From the NCBI RefSeq assembly GCF_033118175.1, contig NC_083694.1, positions 35,983,608-36,047,607 on the forward strand: a stretch of 64,000 bases of DNA, given 5' to 3'. Origin of the DNA: Dama dama (Eukaryota > Chordata > Mammalia > Artiodactyla > Cervidae). The translations under genes were made by a program, and so were the position numbers. How positions within the stretch are numbered: the first letter of the stretch is position 1; every line of letters starts with the position of its first letter. Of the stretch, positions 23,304-34,493 are shown piece by piece. The notes under the pieces were generated by a model. It did not search any database. It had not been told where the DNA came from and was given only the letters and a program-made list of their open reading frames with translations.

Positions 23304-23336
<33 letters not shown>

Positions 23337-23342
23337 AAAACA
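23290..23342 (+). terminator. Polyadenylation signal and A-rich/CA tail
   Basis: AATAAA is followed after about 11 bases by a (CA)n run of roughly 14 units and then nine A's. The left-hand R shows the source sequence 'ttgcacaaaagc', so the run begins exactly where the cleaved RNA and its poly(A) tail would begin. Confidence 0.8.
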
Positions 23343-23355
23343 ACCCAAGAGTGGG
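23343..23355. repeat. 13-bp target-site duplication, right of retroviral insert
   Basis: Identical to 18156-18168 and placed directly after the A-rich tail. Confidence 0.85.
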
Positions 23356-25038
23356 ACTTTGAGCATCTGTCAGCAGATGGAGAGGCATCTATCTGACCAG
23401 AGCCTTCCCACCACTCCTGTGTCAAATACTGAGAGAAAGATTTTCTCCTAAGTCCAATCTTAGAGTGCTCACATGCTCATTCTTCTGTTGAGTTTTCCAT
23501 GACTCTCACCCATCACCTCATCTGTCTTTAGCCCTTACCCTAGCTATTGCTCAGGCCCAGATATTCTGCTGTCTTTTAGGCATTCTAGCACGACTTCTAA
23601 AACCAATTCCAAATAGGCTACACCAAGAAGGCTCTTGTTCCGAGTATATGATGGTCGACAAGGCCAAAAATCTTACAAATAATCTTTAATTTTTCTCTCT
23701 CACTCCTTAGCTATTTATAGCTATTAATAAGTCATCAGGTCCTGAAAATAGAAAAGGTCAAACCCAACATATCCACATTCTTCCTGCACTCCTCCATCTA
23801 CACACACACAAATTTGACTGTGAGTACATTGTCCTTAAAATAAATTAATTGATTTTGTTTGCAACCTTTGCTCTTGTTCTCACTATTCCCGTTAATAAAT
23901 CTAATTATATGAAGCATTAGCAAACAATTCAGATTGTTCTGTTGGGAAACAAAGGGATACATCTGGCACCATAAGGGAAAACTTCATCGAAAAATCTTCA
24001 TCAGACACCTCCATTTCCTCTCAAAGCTTCTCTTTGATTATCATGTCATTCTCATCATCTTCTCAACCCTTTCTACCCACTGGTACTTCATTCTCCAGTA
24101 CCAGACAAACCACCTCCTCTATGTTCTCCCTACCAATCTTTCACTCCTTTCTTATTAGAACAGTCCCATTTTCTCTAGTTTCCTCAACCATCTCAGTCAA
24201 CAAAGGATTCTACTTTGAAAATGTTGAGGATTATCAATAACAACTACCTTTCTAATTTCCCCATGTGTCATAATTGCCCAGTCACAGAAAAGTCAAGGGC
24301 AGCCTTGAAAGCTTAAAGAAAACACAAAGAAGCATCGAAAAACTGGAGGAATAATATAGAAAGAAAAAAAAAGGTAATGACTTTGATTTTTCTAGAGTTT
24401 AGAGACACGGAGATTGTGATTATGGATTTTGTTCTAAAATGTGGGGGTTTTCTCCACATCTCTATTAGGTTTGTGCATTTTTTAAATTATCTAGTTGTGA
24501 CAAAGTTTGATGTTGACTATATTCATCATTTCATCCATACATACTGCGAAATTTTTGTTTTGTAAGTTTGTTACACACAAATCAAATGCAAAATGTGACT
24601 AGCCTAAAATATTTATAACATATACTAAAAGGCTCAAAAAATTTTAATGGGAAACCAAATAGGGTTTTTTAAGCAAAGAAGTGGCATAAATTAAATTAAC
24701 AATATAAGAAATTTCTCTAGCTTCACAGTGGAGAATGTGTTGTAAGTGGGCAATGGTGGAACAAGACTAATTAGAAACCTTTTGCAATAATTCAGGCCTT
24801 ATTTCAATAATGCAGAAGATGTGATAATTTCAGTAAGGATGGGAGTAAAGTATCCCTTCTTCTTATCTGTAAAAGGGAAGTTTCATGAACAGTTAATACT
24901 ATTAAAAAAAAAAAAAAACTGTAAGAGAAAACAAACTATTACAAAGTACAGAACATTTTACATACTTTGGAAGCAATCATGTTCACATGATTAATGAGGA
25001 AATTTTAAATGATTGTTTATTCTTTAAAGTATGCTCTT
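23356..25038. other. Unassigned intergenic sequence
   Basis: No coding exon or identifiable repeat. It is pyrimidine-rich at 23400-24200 with short frames lacking domains, and has A-runs near 24365 and 24903. Confidence 0.4.
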
Positions 25039-25083
25039 GAAAGACTTTGATTGGGGAACAATTGGCCCAAATTGTACTTGAAT
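25039..25083. repeat. 45-bp direct repeat, left copy
   Basis: Matches 27281-27325 with a single G/C difference. The two copies bracket the SINE-BovB nest and are best read as an unusually long target-site duplication. Confidence 0.85.
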
Positions 25084-25096
25084 TGGGCTTCCCTGG

Positions 25097-27207
25097 CAAA
25101 TTCAGACTTAAACTGAAGAGAGTAGGCATAACCACTAGACCATTCAGATATGACCTAAATCAAATCCCTTATGAATAAACAGTGGAAGTGAGAAATAGAT
25201 TTAAGGGACTAGATCTGATAGACAGAGTGCCTGATGAACTATGGACGGAGGTTCATGACATTGTACAGGAGACAGGGATCAAGACCATCCTCATGGAAAA
25301 GAAATGCAAAAAGACAAAATGGTTGTCTGAGGAGGCCTTACAAATAGCTGTGAAAAGAAGAGAAGTGAAAAGCAAAGGAGAAAAGGAAAGATATTCCCAT
25401 TTGAATGCAGAGTTCCAAAGAATAGCCAGGAGAGGTAAGAAAGCCTTCCTCAGTGATCAGTGCAAAGAAATAGAGGAAAACAATAGAATGGGAAAGACTA
25501 GAGATCTCTTCAAGAAAATTAGAGATACCAAGGGAACATTCCATGCAAAAATGGGCTCAATAAAGGACAGAAATGATATGGACCTAACAGAAGCAGAAGA
25601 TGTTAAGAAGAGGTGGCAAGAATACACAGAAGAACTGTACAAAAAAGATCTTCACCACCCAGATAATCACGATGGTGTGATCACCTAGAGCCAGACATCC
25701 TGGAATGTGAAATCAAGTGGGCCTTAGAAAGCATCACTATGAACAAAGCTAGTAGATGTGATGGAATTCCAGTTGAGCTATTTCAAATCCTGAAAGATGA
25801 TGCTGTGAAACTGCTGCACTCAATATGCCAGCAAATTTGGAAAACTCAGCAGTGGCCACAGGACTGGAAAAGGTCCGTTTTCATTCCAATCCCTAAGAAA
25901 GGCAATCCCAAAGAATGCTCAAACTACCATACAATTGCACTCATCTCACATGCTAGTAAAGTAATGCTCAAAATTCTCCAAGCCAGGCTTCAGCAATACG
26001 TGAACCGAGAACTTCCAGATGTTCAAGCTGGTTTTAGAAAAGGCAGAGGAACAAGAGATCAAATTGCCAATATCTGCTGGATCATCAAAAAAGCAAGAGA
26101 GTTCCAGAAAAACATCTATTTCTGTTTATTGACTATGCCAAAGCCTTCGATTGTGTGGATCACAATAAACTGTGGAAAATTCTGAAGGAGATGGGAATAC
26201 CAGACCACCTGACCTGCCTCTTGAGAAACCTGTATGGAGGTCAGGAAGCAACAGTTAGAACTGGACATGGAAAAACAAACTGGTTACAAGTAGGAAAAGG
26301 AGTACATCAAGGCTGTATATTGTCACCCTGCTTATTTAACTTACATGCAGAGTACATCATGAGAAACGCTGGGCTGGAAGAAGCACAAGCTGGAATTAAG
26401 ATTGCCGGGAGAAATATCAATAACCTCAGATATGCAGATGACACCACCCTTATGGCAGAAAGTGAAGAGGAGCTAAAAAGCCTCTTGATGAAAGTGAAAG
26501 AGGAGAGTGAAAAAGTTGGCTTAAAGCTCAACATTCAGAAAACTAAGATCATGGCATCTGGTTCCATCACTTCATGGGAAATAGATGGGGAGACAGTGGA
26601 AACAGTGTCAGACTTTATTTTGGGGGGGCTCCAAAATCACTGCAGATAGTGACTGCAGCCATGAAATTAAAAGACGCTTACTCCTTGGAAGGAAAGTTAT
26701 GACCAATCTAGACAGCATATGGAAAAGCAGAGACATTACTTTGCCAACAAAGGTCCATCTGGTCAAGGCTATGGTTTTCTAGTGGTCACGTATGGATGTG
26801 AGAGTTGGACTGTGAAGAAAGATGAGCACCGAAAAATTGATGCTTTTGAACTGTGGTGTTGGAGAAGACTCTTGAGAGTCCCTTGGACTGCAAGGAGATC
26901 TAACCAGTCCATCCTGAAGGAGATCAGTCCTGGGTGTTCATTAGAAGGACTGATGCTGAAGCTGAAACTCCAATATTTTGGCCACCTCATGGGAAGAGTT
27001 GACTCATTGGAAAAGACCCTGATGCTGGGAGGGATTGGGGGCAGGAGGAGAAGGGGACGACAGAGGATGAGATGGCTGGATGGCATCACCGACTTGATGG
27101 GCATGAGTTTGAGTAAACTCTGGGAGTTTGTGATGGACAGGGAGGCCTGGCATGCTGCGATTCATGGGGTCACAAAGAGTCGGACACGACTGAGCGACTG
27201 AACTGAA
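25097..27207 (+). mobile_element. BovB (RTE) LINE, 5'-truncated
   Basis: BovB is the RTE-clade LINE shared by ruminants and some reptiles. This copy lacks most of the endonuclease and keeps the RT and C-terminal region to the family terminus (gactgagcgactgaactgaa). Confidence 0.92.
25182..27201 (+). pseudogene. BovB endonuclease-RT ORF remnant
   Basis: The linker before RT is 25182-25688. RT fingers follow with 'IPIPKKGNPKECSNYHTIAL' (about 25890-25950), then palm motifs including 'GVHQGCILSPCLFNL' and the catalytic YADD at 26431-26442. The C-terminal domain follows to the TGA after 'TKSRTRLSD' (27201). Frame changes occur near 25690, 26150 and 26630-26650, the last in a G/T-run. A normal BovB protein has an intact endonuclease and one frame, so this copy is dead. 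Confidence 0.88.
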
Positions 27208-27280
27208 CTGGTGGTTCAGAGGGTAAAGTGTCTGCCTGCAATGTGGGAGACCTGGGTTTGATCCAGTCTTTCCTGGGTTG

Positions 27281-27325
27281 GAAAGACTTTGATTGGGCAA
27301 CAATTGGCCCAAATTGTACTTGAAT
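27281..27325. repeat. 45-bp direct repeat, right copy
   Basis: Partner of 25039-25083; one mismatch in 45. Confidence 0.85.
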
Positions 27326-28889
27326 AACTTGTTTGAGTACGTGCAACATTTGGCAAATAGTATGCATTCAATAAATATTTACTAGGTAACTGAACATATT
27401 CATTATTCCTTTAAAAATATCCCCTCATTCAAATATTATAACAGTTGACTAGCTTCACCCTTTTCCCCAAGATTCTATGAATTAAGCCTTCAATTCATGA
27501 AATATTCTCCTTAAATAAAGTATGAGCTATAATCCTAGTATGTATTTTAGAATATTCAAAAATAGACCAGAAATCATCCTTGATTTATAAAGTTAAATCA
27601 TGTAGTTTTAAATTACACAAAATATACTAGAATTAAAAGTTACAGATGTGTCTGCAGAGAAGAAAACCAGCAAAAGTTGAAGTTGTTTGTTTTCTTAAGA
27701 ATTAGTGATATGGAAAGTGTACTGTTAATAAGATTTAAAGGATTTAGTTAAACATAATGAAGAACTTCCTAATAGTGAGGACTGCTAAAAGAGAATGAGT
27801 GGCAAAGAGAAATTGAGCATCTCCTTTTCTAAGAGGCTTTATAAAGATAATAGTCCTTCATAAATCTCACTAAATTTCTATGTGGAATTCATAATGTCAT
27901 GAGTAGAGTATGAGCTAAAGTTGGTTTTTGCTAAATATGACTTCTGTTTTTCAATTTGAAAAGAAACTGAATAAAATAACAATATTTAAATGGAGAATAC
28001 TTAGACTAATTAAGAAAAACTAATCATTTACTATTACAGCACAAAACCCATAAAAATTAGAATTATGGAAATTATAAATGATGATCTCTTTGCTAAGAAA
28101 ATGCCTGCTGAGGTCCATGACGCATTTAAAAGTGAACCATATTACATATTTTTAAAGCAATCATTATTTAAGTTTTTCATTAATTTTTCACTGATACCCT
28201 CAAAGGCAAATACCAGTCAGTTTATTTGCCTTAAATTTAAAGTTGGTAGGACTATGTCAATAATCCTCAAGAAATCCTAGTGGATTAAGGTACCATTTCA
28301 TTCAAAATCAGTTGATCCTGAATGTGATCATTATTCAACAACTAGGACATGCAAAGCATTTTGCTAGTAAGGAAAAAATAGCTAATCCTGCTTTAAAAGA
28401 ATTTATCTAAACGAACACATACACACAAGCTACATATAAGCAAAGAAATCTGGAGAAGTTGAAGACAGTGAGAGCTGTATAGTGACCCCTCTCCCAGGAT
28501 CTCCTCATCAAATAATTTGAAACAAGTAGAAATAAAAGATGATTTCTACCCCAAAATATTCCTTCAGTATAACTTGAAGACAGAAAACACCAAAACTGCA
28601 AAGTAACTGTGAGTAAAAGAGAAAGATTACCAAATAACAATGTGCAACTCCACACTGTGCCAGCCATCCTCCATAAGTTGCAAGACTTTGTAGAGGCAGA
28701 TCAAGAAAAACTGCATGAAAGAAAGATGCGGAGATAGTGAAGGAGGCTAAGGGTGACTTGAACAATCTCTAGATTAATTACATTCACCATGCATTACAAA
28801 ATACTAGAAAAGTATATAGGCAGATCAGAGTGCCGACTAGAGGAAAGGAACTTTAAATACAAGGAATTTGAAGAACTGGGCACCATTTT
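27326..28889. other. Unassigned intergenic sequence
   Basis: About 1.6 kb of AT-rich DNA with no recognisable gene or young repeat. Short frames (28065-28280, 28407-28765) show no domain. Confidence 0.4.
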
Positions 28890-28909
28890 AAGGATTGGTG
28901 CAATATAAA

Positions 28910-29105
28910 TTTTTTTAGTATTTTTTATTTATTTTATTTATTTATTTATTTATTTTTATTATTGTATTTTATTATATATTATTATATCATATTATTGTAC
29001 TATATATTTTATATTATATTATTTATTTATTATTTATTTCATTTATCTATTTATTTATTTTATATTTTTTATATTATATACAGGTGCAATTTTTTTTAGT
29101 AATAA
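28910..29105. repeat. Expanded TTTA-rich tail of the antisense L1
   Basis: About 195 bp of TTTA, TATT and TATA units, much longer than the tails of the other L1 copies here. It occupies the place of the poly(A) tail, so it probably grew from it. Confidence 0.75.
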
Positions 29106-29999
29106 TGATTTCTTATTAATTAATTTCAATTGGAGGATAATTTCTTTACAATATCATGATGTATTTGCCATACATCAATATGGATCACCCACAGGTGCAT
29201 ACGTGTACCCCCAACCTGAACTCCCCTCCTACCTCCCTCCCCAACCCATCTCTCTGGGTTGCCCCAGTGCCTCATCTTTGAGTGCCCTGCTTCATGCATT
29301 AAACTTGCACTGGTCATCTATTTTACATATGGTAATATACATGTTTCAATGCTATTCTCTCAAATCATCCCACCTTCACCTTCTCCCACAGAGTCCCACA
29401 GAGTCTGTTCTTTACATCTGTTTCTCTTTTGCTGCCTTGTATATAGGATCATCATTACCTATACGTCTTTCTAAATTCCACATATGCGCTAATGTAGTAT
29501 ATTGATGTTTTTCCTTCTGACTTACTTCACTCTGTATAATAGGCTCCAGTTTCATCCACCTCATTAGAACTGAGTCAAATGCATTCTTTTTTAATAGCTG
29601 AGCAATAGTCCATTGTGTATATGTACCACAGTTTCCTTATCCATTCATCTGCCGATGGACATTTGGGTTGCTTCCGTGTCCTAGCTATTGTAATCAGTGA
29701 TGCAACGAAATTTGGGGTACATATGTCTCTTCCAATTCTGGTTTCCTCGGTGTGGAAGCCCAGCAGTGGCATTGCTGGGTCATATGGCAGTTCTATTTCC
29801 AGTTTTTTAAGGAAACTCCACACTGTTCTCCATAGTGTCTGTACTAGTTTGCATTCACACCAACAGCTTAAGAGGATTCCCTTTTATCCACAACCTCTCC
29901 AGCATTTATTGTTTGCAGATTTTTTGATAGAAGCCATTCTAAGCAGTGTGAGATGCTACCTCATTGCGGTTTTGATTTGCATTTCTCTGATAATGAGTG

Positions 30000-31760
30000 A
30001 TCAATCACTTCCTCAGTGATAAATGCAAAGAAATAGAGGAAAACAATACTATGGGAAAGACTAGAGATCTCTTCAAGAAAATTAGAGATGCCAAAGGAAC
30101 ATTTAATACAAAGCTGAGCACAATAAAGGACAGAAATGATATGGACCTAACAGAAGCAGAAGATATTAAGAAGAGGTGGCAAGAATACACAGAAGAACTG
30201 TACAAAGAAAATCTTCACAAACCAGATAATCACGATGGTGTGATCACTCACCTAGAGCCAGACATCCTGGAATGAGAAGTTCAAGGGGCCTTAGGAAGAA
30301 TCACTATGAACAAAGCTAGTGGAGGCGATGGAATTCCAGTTGAGCTATTTCAAATCCTAAAAGATGATGCTGTGAAACTGCTGCACTCAATATGCCAGCA
30401 AATTTGGAAAACGCAGCAGTGGCCACAGGACTGGTAAAGGTCAGTTTTCATTCCAACCCCAAAGAAAGGCAATGCCAAAAGAATGCTCATACTGCACAAC
30501 GGCACTCAACTCACACGCTAGCAAAGTAACGCTCAAAATTCTCCAAGCCAGGCTTCAACATTACATGAACTGTGAACTTCCAGATGTTCAAGCTGGATTT
30601 AGAAAAAGCAGAGAAACCAGAGATAAAATTGCCAACATCCGTTGGATCATAGAAAAAGCATACGGGAAAACATCTACTTCTGCTTTATTGACTATGCCAA
30701 AGCCTTTGACTGTGGATCACAACAAGCTGTGGAAAATTCTTCGAGAGTTGGGAATATCAGGCCACCTGACCTGCCTCCTGAGAAATCTGTATGCAGGTCA
30801 GGAAGCAACAGTTAGAACTGGACATGGAACAACAGACTGGTTCCAAATAGGAAAAGGAGTATGTCAAAGCTGTATATTGTCACCCTGCTTATTTAACTTA
30901 CATGCAGAGTACATCATGAGGAACGCTGGGCTGGAGGAAGCACGAGCTGGAATCAAGATTGCCAGGAGAATTATCAATAACCTCAGATATGCAGATGACA
31001 CCACCCTTATGGCAGAAAGTGAAGAAGAACTAAAGAGCCTCTTGATGAAAGTGAAAGAGGAGAGTGGAAAAGTTGGCTTAAAGCTCAACATTCAGAAAAC
31101 TAAGATCATGGCATCTGGTCCTATCACTTCCTGGAAAATAGATGGGGAAACAATGGAAACAGTGACAGATTTTATTGGGGGGGGGGGCTCCAAAATCATG
31201 CAGATGATGACTGCAGCCATAAAATTAAAACACGCTTGCTCTTCGGAAGAAAAGCTATGACCAACCTAGACAGCATAAAGCAGAGACATTACTTTGCCAA
31301 CAAAGGTCCATCCAGTTAAAGCTATGGTTTTTCCAGTAGTCATATATGGATGTGAGAGTTGGACTATAAAGAAAGCTGACGACTAAAAATTGATGTTTTT
31401 GAATTGTGGTGTTGGAGAAGACTCTTGAGAGTCCCTTGGACTGCAAGAAGATGAAACCAGTCAATCCTAAAGGAAGTCAGTACTGAATATTCATTGGAAG
31501 GACTGATACTGAAGCTGAAACTCCCAATACTTTGGCCACCTGATTCAAAGAACTGACTCTTTTGAAAAGACAGTGATGCTGGGCAGGATTGAAGGCAGGA
31601 GGAGAAGGGGATGACAGAGGATGAGATAGTTGGATGGCATCACCGACTCAATGGACATGAGTTTGAGTAAACTCTGGGAGTTGGTGTGGACAGGGAGGCC
31701 TGGCATGCTGCAGTCCATGGGGTCACAAAGAGTCAGACATGACTGAGCGACTGAATTTAA
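30000..31760 (+). mobile_element. BovB LINE nested in L1
   Basis: A 1.76-kb 5'-truncated BovB with an exact 13-bp target duplication, CTGATAATGAGTG, at 29987-29999 and 31761-31773. Removing the insert and one copy restores continuous antisense L1 sequence. RT is recognisable, with YADD at 30988-30999, and the C-terminal part is decayed. A run of ten G's at about 31178-31187 marks a frame break. Confidence 0.93.
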
Positions 31761-32535
31761 CTGATAATGAGTGCTGTTGAGCATCTTTTCACGTCTTTGT
31801 TAGACATCTGTATGTCTTCTTTGGAGAAATATCTGTTTAGTTCTTTGGCCCATTTTTGATTGGGTCGTTTATTTTTCTGGTATTGAGTTGCATGAGCAGC
31901 TTGTATATTTTTGAGATTAATTCTTTGTCAGTTGCTTCATTTGCTATTATATTCTCCCATTCTGAAGGCTGTCTTTTCACCTTGCTTATAGCTTCCTTTG
32001 TTGTGCAAAAGCTTTTAAATTTAATTAGGTCCCATTTGTTTATTTTTGTTTTTATTTCCATTACTCTGGTAGGTGGTTCATAGAGGATTTTGCTGTGATT
32101 TATGTCACAGAGTGTTCTGCCTATGTTTTCCTCTAAGAGTTTTATAGTTTCGGGTCTTACATTTAGGTTTTTAATCAAATTTTGAGTTTATCTTTGTGTA
32201 TGTTGTTAGAAAATGTTCTAGTTTCATTCTTTCACATGTAGTTGACCAGCTTCCCCAGCACCACGTGTCAAAGGGACTATCTTTTCTCCATTGTATATTT
32301 TTGCCTCTTTTGTCAAAGATGACGTATCCATAGGTGCATGATTTATCTTTGGGCTTTCTAATTTGTTCCATTGATCTATGTTTCTGTCTTTGTGCCAGTG
32401 CCATACTGTCTTGTGATTGTAGCTTTGTAGTATAGGCTGAAGTCAGGCATGTTGATTCCTCCAGTTTCATTCTTCTTTCTCAAGATTGCTTTGGATGTTC
32501 GAGTTTTTTTGTATTTTTTTGCCACACAAATTGTG

Positions 32536-33157
32536 GCAAATAGATGGGGAAACAGTGGCTGATTTTATTTTTCTGGGCTTCAAAATCACTGCAGATGGTG
32601 ATTGCAGCCATGAAATTAAAAGACACTTACTCCTTGGAAGGAAAGTTATGACCAACCTAGACAGCATATTAAGAAGCAGAAACATTATGTTGTCAACAAA
32701 GGTCTGTCTAGTCAAGGCTATGGTTTTTCCAGTGGTCATATATGGATGAGAGAGTTGGACTATAAAGACAGGTGAGTGCCGAAGAATTGATGCTTTTGAA
32801 CTGTGGTATTGGAGAAGACTCTTGAGAGTCCCTTGGACTGCAACGAGATCCAACCAGTCCATCCTAAAGATCAGTCCTGGGTATTCATTGGTAGGACTGA
32901 TGTTGAAGCTGAAACTCCAACACTTTGGCTACCTGATGCAAAGAGCTGACTCATTTGAAAAGACCCTGATGCTGAGAAAGATTGAGAGCAGGAGAAGAAG
33001 GGGACAACAGAGGATGAGATGTTTGGATGGCATCACCAACTTCATGGAGACAAATTTGAGTAAACTCTGGGAGTTGCTGATGGACAGGGAGGCCTGGCAT
33101 GCTGCAGTTCATGGGGTCACAAAGAGTCAGACACGACTGAGCAACTGAACTGAACTG
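32536..33157 (+). mobile_element. Second BovB fragment nested in the same L1
   Basis: A 622-bp copy of the last third of BovB, from 'aaatagatggggaaacagtg' to the GAACTG terminus. A 12-bp exact duplication, ACACAAATTGTG (32524-32535 and 33158-33169), flanks it. It encodes only the BovB C-terminal domain, with stops. The orientation is the same as that of the BovB at 30000, opposite to the host L1. Confidence 0.9.
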
Positions 33158-34165
33158 ACACAAATTGTGAAATTATTTGTTCTAGTTCTGTGAAGAATAC
33201 CATTGGTAGCTTGATAGGGATTGTGTCAAATCTATAGTTTGCTTTGGGTAGTATACTCATTTTCACTAATTGATTCTTCTGATCCATGAACATGGTATAT
33301 TTCTCCATTTATTTGTGTCATCTTTGATTTTTTTAATCAGTGTTTTATAGTTTTCTATATATAGGTCTTTTGTTTCTTAGGTAAATTTATTCCTAAGTTT
33401 TTACTCTTTTCATCACAACGGTGAATGGGATTGTTTCCTTAACTTCTTTTTCTATTTTTTCATTGTTATTGTACAGTAATGCAAGGGATTTCTGCATATT
33501 AATTTTATATCCTGTAATTTTACTATATTCTCTAGCTATATTACTATATAGCTCTAGTAATTTTCTGGTGCTATATTTAGGGTTTTCTATATAGAGGATC
33601 ATGTCATATACAAAAGTGAGAGTTTTACTTCTTCTTTTCCAATCTGGATTCCTTTTATTTATTTTTCTCCTCTGATTGCTGTGGCTAGGACTTCCAAACC
33701 TATGTTGAACAGTACTGATAAGAGTAGGCACCCTTGTTTTGTTCCTGATTTTAGAGGAAATGCTTCAATTTTTTGTCACTGAGGGTAATGTTTCCTGTGG
33801 GTTTGTCATATATGGCTTTTATTATGTTGAGGGATATTCCTTCTATGTCTGCTTTCTGGAGAGTTTTGATCATAAACTTGTTGTTTCATTTTGTCAAGGA
33901 CTTTCTCTGCATCTATTGAGATAATCATATGGTTTTGTCTTTCAATTTGTTAATATGGTATATCTCACTGATTGATTTGTGAATATCAAAGAATCGTTGC
34001 ATCCTTGGAATAAAGCTCACTTGGTCATGTTGTATGATCTTTTTAATATGTTGTTGGAATCTTTTGCTAGAATTTTATTGAGGATTTTTGCATCTATGTT
34101 CATCAGAGATATTGACCTGTAGTTTTCTTTTTTTGTGGCATCTTTAAGGTAGGTGCAGTTTGAAA

Positions 34166-34481
34166 GGATAAACTACATGTAAAGAAACAGTCTTTGAAAT
34201 ACACAGCTCTGGAGGAGAAAAAAGATAAAAGAAAGGACAATGTGCCCTTTTAAAATTTGGTGGTGAAGAGAGAAAGAAGGGGAAAAAAGGGAGGGGGGAA
34301 ATCTAGGAACTTGCAAGACAAAAAAAAAAAGAACCTCAAGATGAAAGGACTCATAACCCTTCCACCACCATTTAAACAAAAGAAAAATTTTAAATACCAG
34401 AATTTTTCTATTCTTCAGAAGGAATGAATCATTAAATGAGGAATCTAATAAAACATCCCAATATCATAAAAATAAATAAAG
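34166..34481. other. Unassigned A/G-rich sequence
   Basis: Purine-rich at 34200-34345 (GGAGGAGAAAAAAGATAAAAG and similar) with an A-run at 34320; no gene seen. Confidence 0.4.
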
Positions 34482-34493
34482 AAGATGAAGACT

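Larger units (their letters stand above)
22736..23310 (+). repeat. 3' LTR, U3-R only
   Basis: It starts TGAGAGAG, complementary to the U5 end (CTTTCA) at 18350-18355 as an imperfect terminal inverted repeat. U3 runs to 23227 and carries three 97-bp repeats and a TATA box. R runs from 23228 and has AATAAA at 23290-23295. There is no U5: the sequence turns into CA repeats and A's. Confidence 0.85.
18169..23342 (+). mobile_element. Defective gammaretrovirus-like ERV, L1-retrotransposed transcript form
   Basis: The order is R-U5-PBS-leader-gag-pro-pol remnant-env remnant-polypurine tract-U3-R-A-rich tail. There is no U3 at the left end and no U5 at the right end. A normal provirus has both. The left end falls at the transcription start predicted from the right-hand U3 TATA box, and the right end is just after AATAAA and a tail. 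With the 13-bp duplication this is a reverse-transcribed viral RNA inserted by LINE-1, as known for HERV-W pseudogenes. All genes are broken and large parts of pol and env are missing (5.2 kb in total). Confidence 0.87.
25084..27280 (+). mobile_element. tRNA-Glu SINE head interrupted by BovB
   Basis: The left piece (25085-25096, GGGCTTCCCTGG) and the right piece (27208-27280, TGGTTCAGAGGGTAAAG... to the B-box-like GGGTTTGATCC and CCTGGGTTG) join into one tRNA-derived Bov-tA head of about 80 bp. BovB sits between them, with CTGG at both junctions. The SINE lacks its BovB-derived body. Confidence 0.72.
28910..34145 (-). mobile_element. L1, antisense, 5'-truncated, with two nested BovB copies
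   Basis: Read on the - strand, the element starts in ORF2 RT (34145) and runs through the palm and C-terminal parts to the 3' UTR and an A-rich tail that appears here as TTTA-rich DNA (28910-29105). It is split by BovB at 30000-31760 and at 32536-33157. An imperfect duplication (AAGGATTGGTGCA.. at 28890-28909, AAGGTAGGTGCA.. at 34146-34165) flanks it. The catalytic motif reads FVYD rather than FADD (about 33610), and there are many frame breaks. Confidence 0.88.

Noticed and set aside
18169..23342. Ordinary provirus with two LTRs
   Set aside because: Left U3 and right U5 are both absent, a tail is present and the duplication is 13 bp.
25084..27280. BovB with a novel 3' extension carrying a tRNA-like sequence
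   Set aside because: The 5' remnant GGGCTTCCCTGG on the other side completes the same SINE head, so interruption of a SINE is the simpler reading, though a chimera is not fully excluded.
30472..31260. 262-residue open frame as an independent gene
   Set aside because: It is BovB RT (YADD) within an insertion bounded by 13-bp duplications.
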